Below are positions 23,201 through 34,169 of a stretch of 45,527 nt of DNA, piece by piece. Under the pieces are notes generated by a model. It was not told the DNA's origin. It worked only from the letters and a program-made list of their open reading frames with translations, and ran no database searches. The translations under genes were made by a program, and so were the position numbers. Within the stretch, counting starts at the first letter, position 1; every line of letters starts with the position of its first letter. This DNA is from Saccoglossus kowalevskii. Lineage: Eukaryota; Hemichordata; Enteropneusta; Harrimaniidae. The DNA lies in the NCBI RefSeq assembly GCF_000003605.2, contig NW_003117946.1, forward strand, positions 1,197 to 46,723, in the 5' to 3' direction.

Positions 23201-23895
23201 TAATCATTGATGGGTTTTGAATATCTCACTCAGGCAGTATAGGTATAAAATGACAAATGAATGAAGCACACAATTTAATTTTCGCCATATTGATACAATG
23301 CACCCTGTAAACAGTACATGTATAATTGTCTGCAGAAAGAACAAGGATGTACAACTGATATTTTCTTAGATATAATTATCCTTAAATTTGAACTTTCACT
23401 GAATGCCATCTAACAGTGATTCATTTTAAGTAGACAGACATCACATGACTAGTATTCAACATGGCTGCATAGTTAATTACAAAACAGCACATTTGAAGGA
23501 TTTATCTAAATAAGTGACTGCATGTGATTGTGATCAAATGAAATTCTCAAAACTAATTTCAATTGTATTTGCTTTAATAACCTAACCACCATAGATATCG
23601 ATTTTTTGTTATTACCAAAATGCATTTCTGGGTACTTTGAAACGCCACACCCTAAACACAATTATTGAAAAGAAAATGTACACTAACAATTATATTTACA
23701 TATTATATTATTGGATGCTAAATATATACAAGCTAATAATTTATCACCTGCATTGACCTAAATTCATCTGTCTAAAATGTATAGTTTTCTTTTTGAAAAT
23801 ACCTATCTTACAAAATTAACTAAATTTGTTTGAAATTATGATACCACCCATAAGAGTTAGTTGTATTAAATTAAATACTTACTGGATGAAGGCAT
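17136..23895 (-). CDS. STMN1-like: Stathmin (microtubule-destabilising phosphoprotein)
   Basis: Four coding exons: 23895-23883, 18991-18834, 18451-18260, 17207-17136, giving 144 residues (vertebrate stathmin 149). The N-terminal cap reads VAYDVILSEP, then a Pro-rich VSPPKKSEKSL linker. A long helix follows (LAAAEERRK|SMESQLLQRL... DNNNFQEV... FEENRNARFQALQKRLKEK|EIHGREVRNHK), ending in QENAENGN. Stathmins bind two tubulin dimers and promote catastrophe; phosphorylation switches them off. The start is fixed by ATG-CCT-TCA-TCC-A|GTAAGT, whose phase joins exactly to exon 2 (compare MASS in vertebrates). It has no palmitoylation extension, so it is cytosolic and STMN1-like. A weak acceptor at 23977-23975 suggests an upstream 5' UTR exon. 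Confidence 0.95.
18260..18451 (-). CDS. STMN1-like: Stathmin coding exon 3
   Basis: A 64-codon phase-0 exon coding for most of the tubulin-binding helix, with both tandem repeats (MESQLLQRLAEERALAQEK and KQLDEKMQVFEENRNARFQ). Acceptor TTTCAG, donor GTTTGT. The boundaries match vertebrate stathmin genes (…ERRK|S…, …LREK|…). Confidence 0.96.
18834..18991 (-). CDS. STMN1-like: Stathmin coding exon 2
   Basis: Starts in phase 1 (A|CT), ends in phase 0 before GTGAGA. Codes for the tubulin-capping region and linker, GGVAYDVILSEPKTE to KLAAAEERRK. Acceptor TTCTTCAG. Confidence 0.95.
19388..20057 (+). mobile_element. HINE-like element, copy 2 (three monomers)
   Basis: Best-preserved copy. It has a left inverted repeat TAGCTCCGCTGT, three ~157-bp monomers (landmarks at 19505, 19662, 19819), a GAC-rich segment, and a 3' hairpin whose left stem AGCTCCGCT and right stem AGCGGAGCT repeat the left terminus. 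It lies in stathmin intron 1, antisense to the gene. Confidence 0.75.
20080..20860. repeat. Diverged dispersed repeats in stathmin intron 1
   Basis: Contains a family D motif (20166-20240) shared with ~2222 and ~29945, then AT-rich sequence with 'CATCTATGCATCAAGTTTTA', also seen in diverged form around 2050. No intact element ends seen. Confidence 0.5.
20870..22050. other. Stathmin intron 1, middle part
   Basis: No repeat, coding or RNA signal recognised beyond short chance open frames. Confidence 0.5.
22054..22071 (-). CDS. STMN1-like: Candidate 18-nt stathmin microexon
   Basis: Eighteen bases between a long pyrimidine tract ending AAG and a perfect GTAAGT donor, in the first stathmin intron. 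The length is a multiple of three and the phase fits: inclusion would insert six residues (L-V-K-E-C-A) after residue 5 without disturbing the frame. Predicted from splice signals only; it could be chance. Confidence 0.35.
22075..23880. other. Stathmin intron 1, 5' part
   Basis: AT-rich with a C-run near 22370. First introns of stathmin genes can carry regulatory elements, but none could be identified here. Confidence 0.5.
23883..23895 (-). CDS. STMN1-like: Stathmin coding exon 1 (M-P-S-S)
   Basis: Thirteen coding bases, ATG through the first base of codon 5, followed by a consensus GTAAGT donor. An AG preceded by a pyrimidine-rich stretch (23977-23975) marks a possible acceptor, so 23883-23974 may be one exon with a short 5' UTR. 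The first non-coding exon and promoter were not located. Confidence 0.85.
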
Positions 23896-25059
23896 ACTGA
23901 TTTCCGAGTAGAAACAGCAAGCAAAAGGCCTGGAAAAAGTGTCTAAGGCACGGAATGACAACGGACAGATGAAACTGTAAAATAAGAAAAAACAATATTG
24001 TTGATTAAGAATTAAAGTTGAAAAGCTGTTGAGAAAATTCTACAATACAAGAAATATGCTTTTTAAACTTGTCCCACATTTCTCTAAAAATAATGGGTGT
24101 GACAAGATTCAACCATTTTGATAGTTTCGTTTAAAAAAAAGGGTGTTGAAATAAAAAGATGAGAAATAAAGTAAATACCTCCTCATTTTGAGCTGATTCT
24201 ACAGGATATCAGTCTATAATAGTAAATGAAAACTAGGAATCTAGCTACAATTCGGGGATGGTAAAAAAACGGAGAAGCAGAGACTACACCCAGACAGCCA
24301 CACTGAACAGCAGGCAAAGAACACCTATACTCGCTAAAGTGTATGTGATTGGCATGAGATATGAGCCTGAAACGACCTAGTCACATTTTAATATTAAATG
24401 AACTAGATCAATGAATTGGGAAGTATGGCAACTACATATTTAATCAGATCACATGTTTCAGGCACGTCTCTGGTTGGATCAGGCATGTGTAATGCATTAT
24501 AAACCTTAGATTGAGTTCAAGGAAGTGAACACCTCACATATGAATGAAGCAGGAAAAGGCTGAATATATTAACATAAAGATGAACACTGTCTGCAGACAA
24601 AATGAGGCCAATTTCAAACAATTATGGTAGAGTGTATTTTTTGAACTTGTTCTGTCTCCAATGACATTATTGGGTGTAATTAGAAATAATTATATCATTT
24701 AAGTACAGTATTAAGATCAGGTGTGTAAAATATCCAGCCAGTGGCACTGTAAATGCAAAGTTATTATCTAAAACCTTTGATGTACCTCGCTTTACTACAC
24801 TGAAATAATTAGAACATAGCGCAAGCATCATAACCATGCCCATAGTATAATTACTCAGCTGCATTTGTAAAATTACTAATCAGATGGTATATAACAGAAT
24901 TTTAAGGTAGCAATAGAAAAAAATGAGTTAAAATTGACCTGTGAGTACGGCATTCTTTAAAACGTTACTACATATATAAGCATGCTATTATAAATACCTA
25001 TCCATCATCTGATAGCGATTTTCAACTTTTGCTTTGAGATAGAAGCAGTTCCAAAAAAT

Positions 25060-25480
25060 TGGGGGATCGAACATTATTATACCAATAAATAAGAAGGGAG
25101 ACGCCAACAATTTGAACAATTAGCTCAGTTATTGGAAAACTGTACAATAGAAAATGAATTGAGCCAATTGATTGAACCAAGTAATATGCTGGGAGAAATC
25201 CAAAGGGGTTTTAGAAAAAACAGACGCACTTATTTTGCATTCCTGGACTTCAAAAAAGCTTATGACAGTATTTGGCAAGAAGGATTGTGGTATGCCTTAT
25301 GGCAAAATGGGATAAAGGGAAAACTATGGCGTGCAATAAAACACTTATGACCACATTGAGAGTAAAATTTCATTTGGAGATGTTGAAACTGAATACTTTG
25401 ACCAAAGGCAAGGTTGTGTCCTGGCTCCAATGCCATTTGCAATTTATATAAATATATTTAAAACAAGTCATTGAAAATGA
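25060..25480 (+). pseudogene. LINE reverse transcriptase fragment
   Basis: Plus-strand pieces of a non-LTR reverse transcriptase: IIPINKKGDANNLNN (entry block), then after a deletion GFRKNRRTYFAFLDFKKAYD (motif A with its catalytic Asp), then in another frame FDQRQGCVLAPMPFAIYIN (motif B). There are stops at two points and a frameshift near 25348, and the YADD motif is absent. Its 3' continuation is at 26255-26530. Confidence 0.85.
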
Positions 25481-25589
25481 CAGTTCTCGTTAAATTTTTA
25501 AAAGTTCTCTTTGTGCTCATATTAAAGAGGAGGGATTGTCACGAGAGTGTCCTTGAAACTTGAGTTCCAAGTGGCGTATACAACAGATT

Positions 25590-25915
25590 GTTTATTTACA
25601 CCAAAACGTGTGTTCCTTGTAGTAGTAATATGGCCAAAAATAAAAACAGTCGTTATTCGTCCATCTTTGATCTGATTATGAAACACTGATATGTATGATG
25701 TATGTGCCAAATATGAATGAAAAAGGTACATAAATTGTGGAAATATAGCAGTAAGGCCAAAAAGTCAGATGGCTGTCAATCAGCCATCCTTGACCAGATT
25801 TTGAAACAAATTGTCATGGATATGCATCCTAACATGTATAAAGTACATGTATGTGCCAAATTTGAATGAAAACTGACAGAGCACGTCCAAGATACCGCAT
25901 AAAAAAACAAGCAAT
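25590..25915 (+). repeat. Family C tandem monomers (~140 bp)
   Basis: At least two diverged monomers (from ~25631 and ~25769) with a coding-like pattern, for example QSAILDQILKQI...MDMHPNMYKVHVCAKFE, related to the arrays at 35980-36560 and the single units near 40660 and 44690. It directly precedes a HINE-like copy. Confidence 0.6.
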
Positions 25916-25928
25916 TTCTCTGCTGAGA

Positions 25929-26235
25929 TAGCTCCGCTGTTAGCAATGCATATTTCAATTAAAGAACAGAAGATATCATTAGAAAATGAACAATATGCAT
26001 AGTATCAATGCTATGGGACTTGTTTTCAACAAGAAGTCAAAAATATCACTTTTTACCAAAAATGACAAAAATATTCACCAAAATTAAAGAATTGAAGATA
26101 TGATCATGAAATGAACAAATCTGAGGTCCACCACATGTAGTACCTATATATGTAATATCAAAGCAATTGGACTTGCGGACGACGCCGGACAATCACACAT
26201 ATAAGCTCCGCTCGACAAAGTCGACAGTGGAGCTA
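25929..26235 (+). mobile_element. HINE-like element, copy 3 (one monomer)
   Basis: Same termini as copy 2 (TAGCTCCGCTGT ... ACAGTGGAGCTA with the GACAAAGTC hairpin) but only one monomer, and an abrupt join from the next monomer's start (GGACTTGCGGA) to the GAC-rich tail. It lies between the two halves of a LINE. Confidence 0.75.
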
Positions 26236-26254
26236 AAAACTAAAAACATTGGTT

Positions 26255-26530
26255 CTGAACCACGATGAATCTAAGTGGAGAGAAGATATGAAGTTAAAAT
26301 CAAGCCTTAATTATAAAAAATTCTAAACTAGCTTGAAAAGTGAGAAATATCTTTAGTCAATAAACAACTTTAAAGGAGCACAGCTAAAATTCAGAGCAAG
26401 ATCATGTACTCCTGGGTTAGCATATGAAAAAAAGAAAATAGGAAAATAATAGTGAAGATGACAATTTGTCCATGTTGTGAAAAAGACCAAGAAACTCTCC
26501 AACATTTTAATTTGCAATGTCCAAGTTTTA
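26255..26530 (+). pseudogene. LINE C-terminal region (3' part of the split LINE)
   Basis: Frames with stops carrying WREDMKLKSSLNY, SINNFKGAQLKFRARS and a zinc knuckle ICPCCEKDQETLQHFNLQCP (C-x2-C...H-x4-C). Same strand as the RT piece at 25060-25480, consistent with one LINE interrupted by later repeats. Confidence 0.7.
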
Positions 26531-26909
26531 AAATATAAAGGGACAACTTAATGTGTGAAATAAAAGAAATGTTATTGAAGAAGAAAGAAACAAATTTAAT
26601 AACTTCAAGCAACTGAATAACAGAGTTATTATGCTTCCTTCTGGGTTATAATAAATATGTTACACCATAGACAAACTTATGAAAGAATTTTTAGTTGATG
26701 CCATGGACTTTAGAACAACATTTTTACACTAATAAGTAGATTGTAATATTATTTTTATTGTACTAATACAAGACACTTCGCGATGAGCGTCTTTTGCGGT
26801 CAGTAATATTTACGAACATTTGTGTTCACTATTGGCGATCTGTTCTGCTAGGATTGCCCTTAAAATCAATTTTGTGTTTCTGTGTGTGTGGTTTCCGGTG
26901 TTTTCACGT

Positions 26910-27330
26910 ATTAATTCTTCTGTGATTGTTTTGGCTTGGCCCATTTCCCTCAAACTTGGCAGGCAGGTCACTCCATCACCCTAGTTATTAGTTAAATTCT
27001 GAAAAAAAAAATTGGCCTATCGTTACCATAGTAACAGCCAAAAAACTGGATAGCTTCGTGCCAAATGAATCTCCTACAAATTTAGAATAACTCTTCAGAC
27101 AGCTTATTCTACTCAGCTTGAGTGTGGGCACTAAGTCACTATTTGAATTTTTGATATCTGTTTTCATTACCGACAAATTTGACTCTTCTGTGATTTTTTT
27201 GGCTGGGCCGTTTGATTCAAACTTGGCGGGCAAGTCACACCTTCACTCTAGTTAGGTTGTAAAATCTGAAAACAAATTCTCGCTCACCGCTGCCATAGCA
27301 ACAGCCAAAAACTGATTTTTGAATACTTTC
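26910..27330. repeat. Two diverged direct repeats (~135 bp, ~265 bp apart)
   Basis: Segment 26918-27055 recurs at 27183-27320 (shared CTTCTGTGATT, TCAAACTTGGC, CATAG-AACAGCCAAAAA). No product recognised. Confidence 0.65.
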
Positions 27331-27774
27331 GCCCCAAATTTATTACCTCCTACCAGTCTTTATATTATTATAAATAGCAGTGTTTATATGATCATGTTTT
27401 TTTGTTTTTTGGCTACGTTGCGCACTGGTAAGATCACCGGTGCCAACATTGTTACCCCGGGATTGTTACACTATCAACGTAATCCCAATGCAACTTTGAA
27501 CTATGAATGAACTGTAAATGCTGCCTTCAATCATGGAGCTTTTTGCCTCCATGCTCCAATCTAGAAAATACTATCGCAAAACGGTTGGAAATAATAAATT
27601 TAACAGCAGAATACGTCCTAGCAATAAAATAAAGTGACTTCTAAGGACTGAACGTTTTTTTGCGAACCTTGTATACGGGGCCCGGTTTTAATTATAAACC
27701 AACGTTAGCTGGACGTTCATGTCCTACCATGGCAACAGTACGGCAACCGAGGTGGCTCACAACATGGCATTTTA

Positions 27775-28065
27775 TAAAACCATTTTTACAATTCATTTAC
27801 ATTTTGAAAACTCATTTTTATTTGTTAATCTTTTTTTAAACACCATTTTCGGCCCTGGAATCGATTTTTAAAACCCACTTTCGTTTCTGGATTCTGTTTT
27901 TATTTTTAAAACCAATTGTTTAAATCCATTTTCATCTTTGAAATCCGTTTACATTTTCAAAATTCATTTTCGTTTTCATATTCCATTTTCATAATTCATT
28001 TTCGTTTTTAAAATCCATTTTCGTTTTCAAATTTCATTTTTAAAATCCATTTTCATTTTCACTTT
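27775..28065 (+). repeat. Degenerate minisatellite (ATCCATTTTCGTTTTCAAA-type units)
   Basis: About fifteen imperfect units of 18-24 nt, T-rich on the plus strand. Confidence 0.8.
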
Positions 28066-28069
28066 TTAA

Positions 28070-29435
28070 CCTGTGACCTCGCCCATGCCAAGAGAGCCAC
28101 AGAACCAAAACAATCTGTCAGCCGTCACCGTCCACAGCAGCGATATGATATTACACATCGTAATTGAGAATCGCAGGTGTAGACAATATGCATAGAAATG
28201 AACACAAAATACATCTATCCCGGCCAGCAAACAAATCATCAATCTTCATGAGTGATGTAACTGGCGTTTCCATCTATTTGCTTCTATTCCCACTATCCTA
28301 AAACGCTCAAGTGAATGTTGTCAAATTCGCGAGTGTGCGTATTTTTGTATAGTGGCGTAAACATTGCTACAATCAAAGACGCGCTGAACAGAAAGTCAAT
28401 TCTGGGCTAGTACCATTGTCAAATTCTGGGGAGTACAGGACTATTTATATGGGAGACGTTACAATAAGGAACTAATAAAATTGTTTGATTTGCATATCAA
28501 AATCCTTTATTGGAACATGGCATGTTCTATATTAACCAAAAAACAAAGTTATTATGTTTCTAGACACACAACAGACTCGAAACAATAGAAACTGTCCAAT
28601 CCGAGCGACCTGCGTTCTTGAAAATCGAGTCTTATCGCCCTTGCGTTTCCGAGCAAAAAAACGTTGAGGCCAAAAACGACTGATTTTCGCCCAATCTTCT
28701 ATGAATTTTTCATAATTTAGCTAATTCAGTCCAGCGGTTAGATAGAATATTTAGACGCCCAGAGAACCAAAATTTGGGACGTGAATCGCTCTGGCGACGA
28801 AAAATCTGCGAAAATAGCCAAGGGGGGTGAGGGACTGCATTTCAAAAACACATTTTATATATAGGGTATATAATTAATTTTGTTATGTTATTTTTCTTGA
28901 TCTATAACGGTATATTTTGTACTTCCCAAATTCATTGAATTTTAGCCTAAATATCAATTCCACAGGAAGCAGTCGCAAACTGCTGGTTGATAGCTCTGGT
29001 TGAAAAAAAAAATTGTGAGAACAATATCCTGCATTATCACATCTCACTGCTGTTACGCCTGCTATGATTGTTTGAAACTGTCACATGACATTGAATAAAA
29101 ATGGATATTACATGGGTATATCACATGGATCACGTCATTGACACTACTGCGCATAACAAATTGTCGCGTGATATTTGTATGGTTAATTAACTTGCATTTG
29201 AGAATTTCTCAATCCATTTCATAAAATGTTATACTCGATAAATTCAGTGGTTCACACTGTTGAAACATGGTTACTGAAAAAAGTATTCTTGGCTGAAAAT
29301 AGCATTTACTGTGTGTAGGCTTGTTATGATAAAATATAATATTGCATACTTCAAATATAAGTGTTATTTTGTTGGAGAGCGGTGTGAGTGATGTATGGTA
29401 GCTGTGATTGTGCATTGTGAATGTCTGTTCGTTGT
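28070..29435. other. Intergenic, nothing recognised
   Basis: No coding, repeat or RNA signal that I can support. A moderately GC-richer patch lies at 28590-28830. Confidence 0.5.
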
Positions 29436-29440
29436 GATAA

Positions 29441-29612
29441 AATAAATGACACATGGTTATTAGGGCAATATCACAATTTGTTGTCTGTCCTCGGGCTGTT
29501 GGTTATGACCATAATATTGATGGCAGAGCCAAGCAATATTATGGTCATGACCACTATCCCTGGGGCAGGCAACAAATCGTGATATTACCCTCACAAGCAT
29601 GCGTTATTTAAT
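29441..29612. repeat. Foldback element (arms ~79 bp, loop 14 nt)
   Basis: Left arm 29441-29519 and right arm 29534-29612 are inverted copies. The inner 58 nt match at nearly every position and the outer ~21 nt at about two thirds. The arms meet at ACCATAATATTG / CAATATTATGGT. No coding capacity. Confidence 0.88.
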
Positions 29613-32374
29613 TGTTGCCTGTTCAACAAACTTAAGTCATGATCATAATTTTGATGATGCTCGAGCCAAAATTAGTTTATGCTATTTTGAAGGAAGTCAG
29701 ATCAAAGTGAGACTTGCATGAATCACAGCATCTGTTATAATAGTAATATGTTTAGGCAAAGATTTCTATGGCCCAACTCAGGAGGGGGAGATTGGATGTA
29801 ATATTTCAAAGTCAGTCGTCCGTAGGCCATCATTGAAGCAACAACATCCCTTTTAACAAACAAATGAAACAATTTCAGTGATTTCTTTACAGAATAATTC
29901 TCAACAAAACTTAGAAACATCACACAGAAAAATAAATGCTCTAAAATCAAAGAAAGCTTAAAAAGAACTCCCGTGTGCTGAGAGTATTGGAGACGCATTA
30001 ACAATTAATTCAAAATTACTTTCACTTGAGATGATGGAAAAACTAATTATGCAAATCAGGTAATTAATATGAACCAGGGATTGCGTTAACGCGGAATTCC
30101 GCATCCGGGAAACATAGTTTTCCTGTGGGACGCATGAATTTTTCAACTTGCGAGTCCCTGGGACGCATCCGGTGATCACACGTCTCGGACGTATTACGGT
30201 AGGTCATTGTGTACATTTGCGATGCCATCGTCCCGCATACAAAGTTCATAGACCTTGTAAATTCATGTAAAATACTGTGCCATTGTCTTCAAAAACACCT
30301 ATTAGCATCTACATTTAACAATGAAAAGTGTGAAGTCCCACCTGAAGTACGGCGAGACTGTCAATAGTGAGACAAGTAGAAAGCACTGTGACCTGCTATT
30401 TTAACTGCCTAAAACTTACAATGTCACCCAGGGTAATTTTTCTCTAAAAAATCACTTTAACGAACCTGGTACATCAAATACACTTTTTTCTTAATTTTAT
30501 TGTAACGAAATTATATTCTAAACAAAGTAAAAACGAACACAACTGCCGAGCAACAAATGATAACAGTTGTGCAATCCAGTCATGCTGCGTTCCACAATTG
30601 TTGATTATTACTCAGTAGTGATTATAATAACGTACAAAGAAAACCAAATTTGTTGAATTGTTATGAAATGCAAATAAAATTCAACTTCGTTTCGTCGTAA
30701 GCAAATAATTCCGGTGGCAAATTAACGCTCGATACTGTCGAGTATCCGCCATGTTCCTTGTCTTGCATGGTTGATCTAATAGGTCAAATCTCTAATTAAC
30801 CAATAAACGCAACACAACTGTCTCTGACAGCTAATAAGTATCAAAAGACGAACATTTGTTGATACAAAGTTGCACTTTAGACTTGCGCTACTGTGTTCAA
30901 GCCTTCACTACTGTTGCACGTTCAATTTTCAAACAGTTCTTTCAGGAGTGCGGCATCGCAAAATCCGGAAAAACAAATGCAGCGTACGCCATGAAAATTT
31001 ATTTCGATTTGCTGTAAATAACCGGTTATTTGCAATTTTTCTTATTCAATTTTCAGTGACACGAAGTATCAAAATAGAAAATTAAATTAAATGGACTCGC
31101 GCTGATTATTTACGGCTATCCATCTGCAGACGAGACTGCTTATAAAAAACGAACCCTGACCTCTGAAAATACCTTATTCATAGAGTGCCTTGTACCTAAG
31201 ACCGTCGCCCAAGGCGACACAGTGCACGTTGCGATATCGCAATCGATGCATGCTGGGTGACAAGGGGAAATTCTAATTGAGGTAACCAAGATGGCTGCAT
31301 TGAGTGCATGATTTTCTGCGGTGTTTAAAACACCTCGCTGCCTACTTCCCCCACAGTCTCTCAAGGCACTGTGCTTTGATGTATTTTCTAAAATAATAGT
31401 TTATTTTTAATTAACCGGGGGTACGAAATGTGTGCATTTTGTCACAGAAAAGTAAGATATCGGCAGCGGTAAATACCCGTAATTTCCCCGCAATGCCGTC
31501 AGCTGACAATGTTACGGTGGTCAGAGCGCCGGAGTCTTAGCATTAGCCCCGACTTTAGTTTTGACACAGTGATAGAGGGACTGGTTTTCAGATGCCTTCG
31601 TAGAAAACAATGTTGCCATTATCGATTCAATACTTTCATCATATTTTGATAACTCGCAGTCTCACAGACTTTACAAACTTAACCAAAAAATGTGTTCTAT
31701 GAATTTATGATACAGACAATGAAAAATGTTGCTGTTCTATAGTATACATTGCTGGTCATCCCCCTTGGTCATGTAAATGAAGCATGGGAACAGAATTGAC
31801 TGGTAACATTGTAGCTTGCGCTTGTCTCATTCGTTGTTGTGGTCACCATTGACTAAAAATGTGCAATTAACCGAAATAACATGAAAAGTCCCAAATTGAA
31901 AATAGGAATTCGATTTTTATCGTTCATTTCAAAATCCCATTTTTTAAAACCAAGTGTCGCAATTACAGGCATAACTTTGGGAATCAGATAAAATGTGAAT
32001 TGTGATTACTTTACAATTTCATCAATTGGAATGTCAAAAATCAAAACGTTAGATTTCAGAAAATATTAGAAATTCACTTGGCCGTCATTTGCAACAGACC
32101 GAAGATCCCAGAAGATGCTGAAAAGTATCACAAATATATTTACAGGAATGATTTAATTTTCACTAATTAGAGCCGATTAGTTGTACCCGTTTAAAAATAT
32201 AAAAATAGGCCAATGGCCTGTTGCTCAAAGACTATTATACAAAAGATTAGTGCTGTATATGCCAGAACATTTCGTTTACATTTGTACTTTTAAATGAAAT
32301 ATCGCCAAACAACCACACAAAGTTGTCAATGGAATAATAAACACGTGTATGCCTAACACTAACGCATTGGAAAT

Positions 32375-32582
32375 AGTGATTAGTTGAAATTCCATTTTTA
32401 ACCAAAAATGACAAAAATATTTGCCAAAATTAGAGAATTAAAGATATGGCCATGGGATGAACAAATCTAGTAGATGTCAACACAAGGTACATAGACACCA
32501 AGTATTAAAGCATTCAGGCTACCGGTTTTGAAGAAGAAGTCGAAAATAGAATTTTTGACCAAAAATGACCATTTTAAAATAG
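32375..32582 (+). repeat. Family B monomer (relative of the HINE-like repeats)
   Basis: Nearly the same as 2285-2490 (TTAACCAAAAATGACAAAAA, GAACAAATCTAGTAGATGTC) and more distant from the monomers of the HINE-like copies. No termini visible. Confidence 0.7.
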
Positions 32583-32658
32583 AACTGAAATCAGGTCGGG
32601 TGGTAACAACTGTTTTTTTCCTATTATTTTCGCCTTAAGTTACTACCTTTCTACTGTC

Positions 32659-32881
32659 GATGGGTCCATAAACTATTTCATCAATTATTTTGAGGGAGAT
32701 GGTTCGAAATTGGTCGATTTCACGATGAAAACCGTGTGAAATGGCAACACTATGACGCCTCGTGGCGTCACGATAACACAGGGATTTTGCTGTAGTTTTT
32801 CACGGTTTTCGTCTTGAAATCGACCAATTTCGGACCAAGGCCCTCAAAATAATTGATGAAATAGTGTAGTTTTCCCATCAA
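32659..32881. repeat. Foldback/MITE-like element (arms ~78 bp, loop ~64 nt)
   Basis: Arms 32659-32736 and 32801-32881 are inverted copies (shared ATTTCATCAATTATTTTGAG, AATTGGTCGATTTCA, GAAAACCGTG). The loop includes a small hairpin, GACGCC-TCGT-GGCGTC. No coding capacity and no clear target duplication. Confidence 0.88.
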
Positions 32882-33319
32882 AATCAAAGCCAAACGATCG
32901 CACTACAACAGTAAATCTCTTCCGTGTTTCGTTTACCATGAGGTCGCTGAACCACATTAACATATTTAAATGAGCTATGATAATTTAATCACGTTGGCAC
33001 CATCCAGCATTTCGATTGGTTCAGCAAAACAGTTTTAAGTCACTAAAGATGTTTGAACAAACATGGCAGATATCGTATTGGATCGAGCGTTTACATGTGA
33101 CCGAAATCATTCGCTTGCGGTGAAACTTAGTTGAATTTTCACAGCAATTCAACAAATTTATTTTTTGTACGTTATTGTAATCACTACTGACTAATAATCA
33201 GCAATTTATTCACTTGTGTGAAATGCAGCATGACCGTTACCGCGATCAGTTGCTACTAAGAATGCATTCGTTTTTGTTTTGACTTCTTTTAGAATATACT
33301 TTTCATTATCAAAAAAAAA

Positions 33320-34165
33320 TAATAAAATAAATATATATTACATTAAATAATATAATGAGTATTTTTTTTTGTTATCATGCGCAAATTTTTTTTTTTTTTG
33401 ATTGACTTTTTTTATTTTAATTTCCCCGATGTCTACATTAAACATGGAGTGTACAGTCACCCTGCCGGAAGTCTAACAAGCCGTAATCGACTGTCAGACG
33501 GCTGTCTCACTTGTGACCTATACCGGTGCGAATTAGTCTATTCAAGAGATTGTAGTATACAGTATCGTAATCTGCGAATGCATACAAATCTATTTGTAGA
33601 TATTAATTATTGTGCAGTATGTTATACAGTGTGAAATTTCGTTTGTTTACAAGTTTGTCTGTGTGTAAAAATCCGAAAGTGCCTTAGAATCGCAACGAAG
33701 TTACAATCGAGTGTTGTGCATCTCATTAGCATATCATTATCCCTTCTGGCTTTTGTTTTTTGAAACAAATTCCCACTGTTACCGAAGTGAATGCTGTAAA
33801 TTAAAGCCGCACCAAGACTTCACGCATCTGAATTCATCCATTGAAAAAATGAATTTTAATTAAAGCCACGTCCTCAATTAGGAATTTTACGGTAACTGTA
33901 GCTTCATGGTTTCGCGTTAACACCACAACGAACGAAATAACCGACAGCAAAACCAAGTGAGCTACAGAACTGCAGCTAGGTTCAACCACGGTTTTGTTCA
34001 ACACAATGGCAATAGCAGACTGCAACCTCTGCGGTCGATCCACACAACCACAACTTTCGGAAAAGACTTCTGCCGGTCACTAAATTCCACACAAGGCCTA
34101 AAAAAAAAAGAGGCTGTGTAACCCGACCCTACCTAAAAATACCTGATCCTATTTATTTTAAAACA
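33320..34165. other. Intergenic, nothing recognised
   Basis: Homopolymer T/A runs near 33310-33420, then unremarkable sequence up to the Tc1-like element. Confidence 0.5.
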
Positions 34166-34169
34166 TATA

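Larger units (their letters stand above)
30500..33318. repeat. Large inverted repeat: ~255-bp arms flanking ~2.3 kb
   Basis: Segment ~30500-30757 recurs inverted at ~33068-33318 (shared CAGTAGTGATTA, AATAACGTAC, AAATTTGTTGAATTG, AACGCTCGAT, GCCATGTT). Divergence is roughly 25-30 percent with small indels. The interior has no recognisable transposase; it contains a family B monomer and a smaller foldback. Arm ends are approximate. Confidence 0.7.

Noticed and set aside
30064-30249. 61-codon minus-strand frame with RMRP/TGKLCFPDAEFRVNA
   Set aside because: Looks patterned but matches no family I can name, overlaps a second open frame and has no splice or start support. A transposon relic is possible but unproven.
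31229-31242. Perfect 14-bp palindrome TTGCGATATCGCAA
   Set aside because: Short palindromes occur by chance; nothing nearby suggests a bound factor.
33834-34043. 69-codon minus-strand frame ahead of the Tc1-like element
   Set aside because: No domain pattern and lies in otherwise unremarkable sequence; not a plausible ARAP exon.
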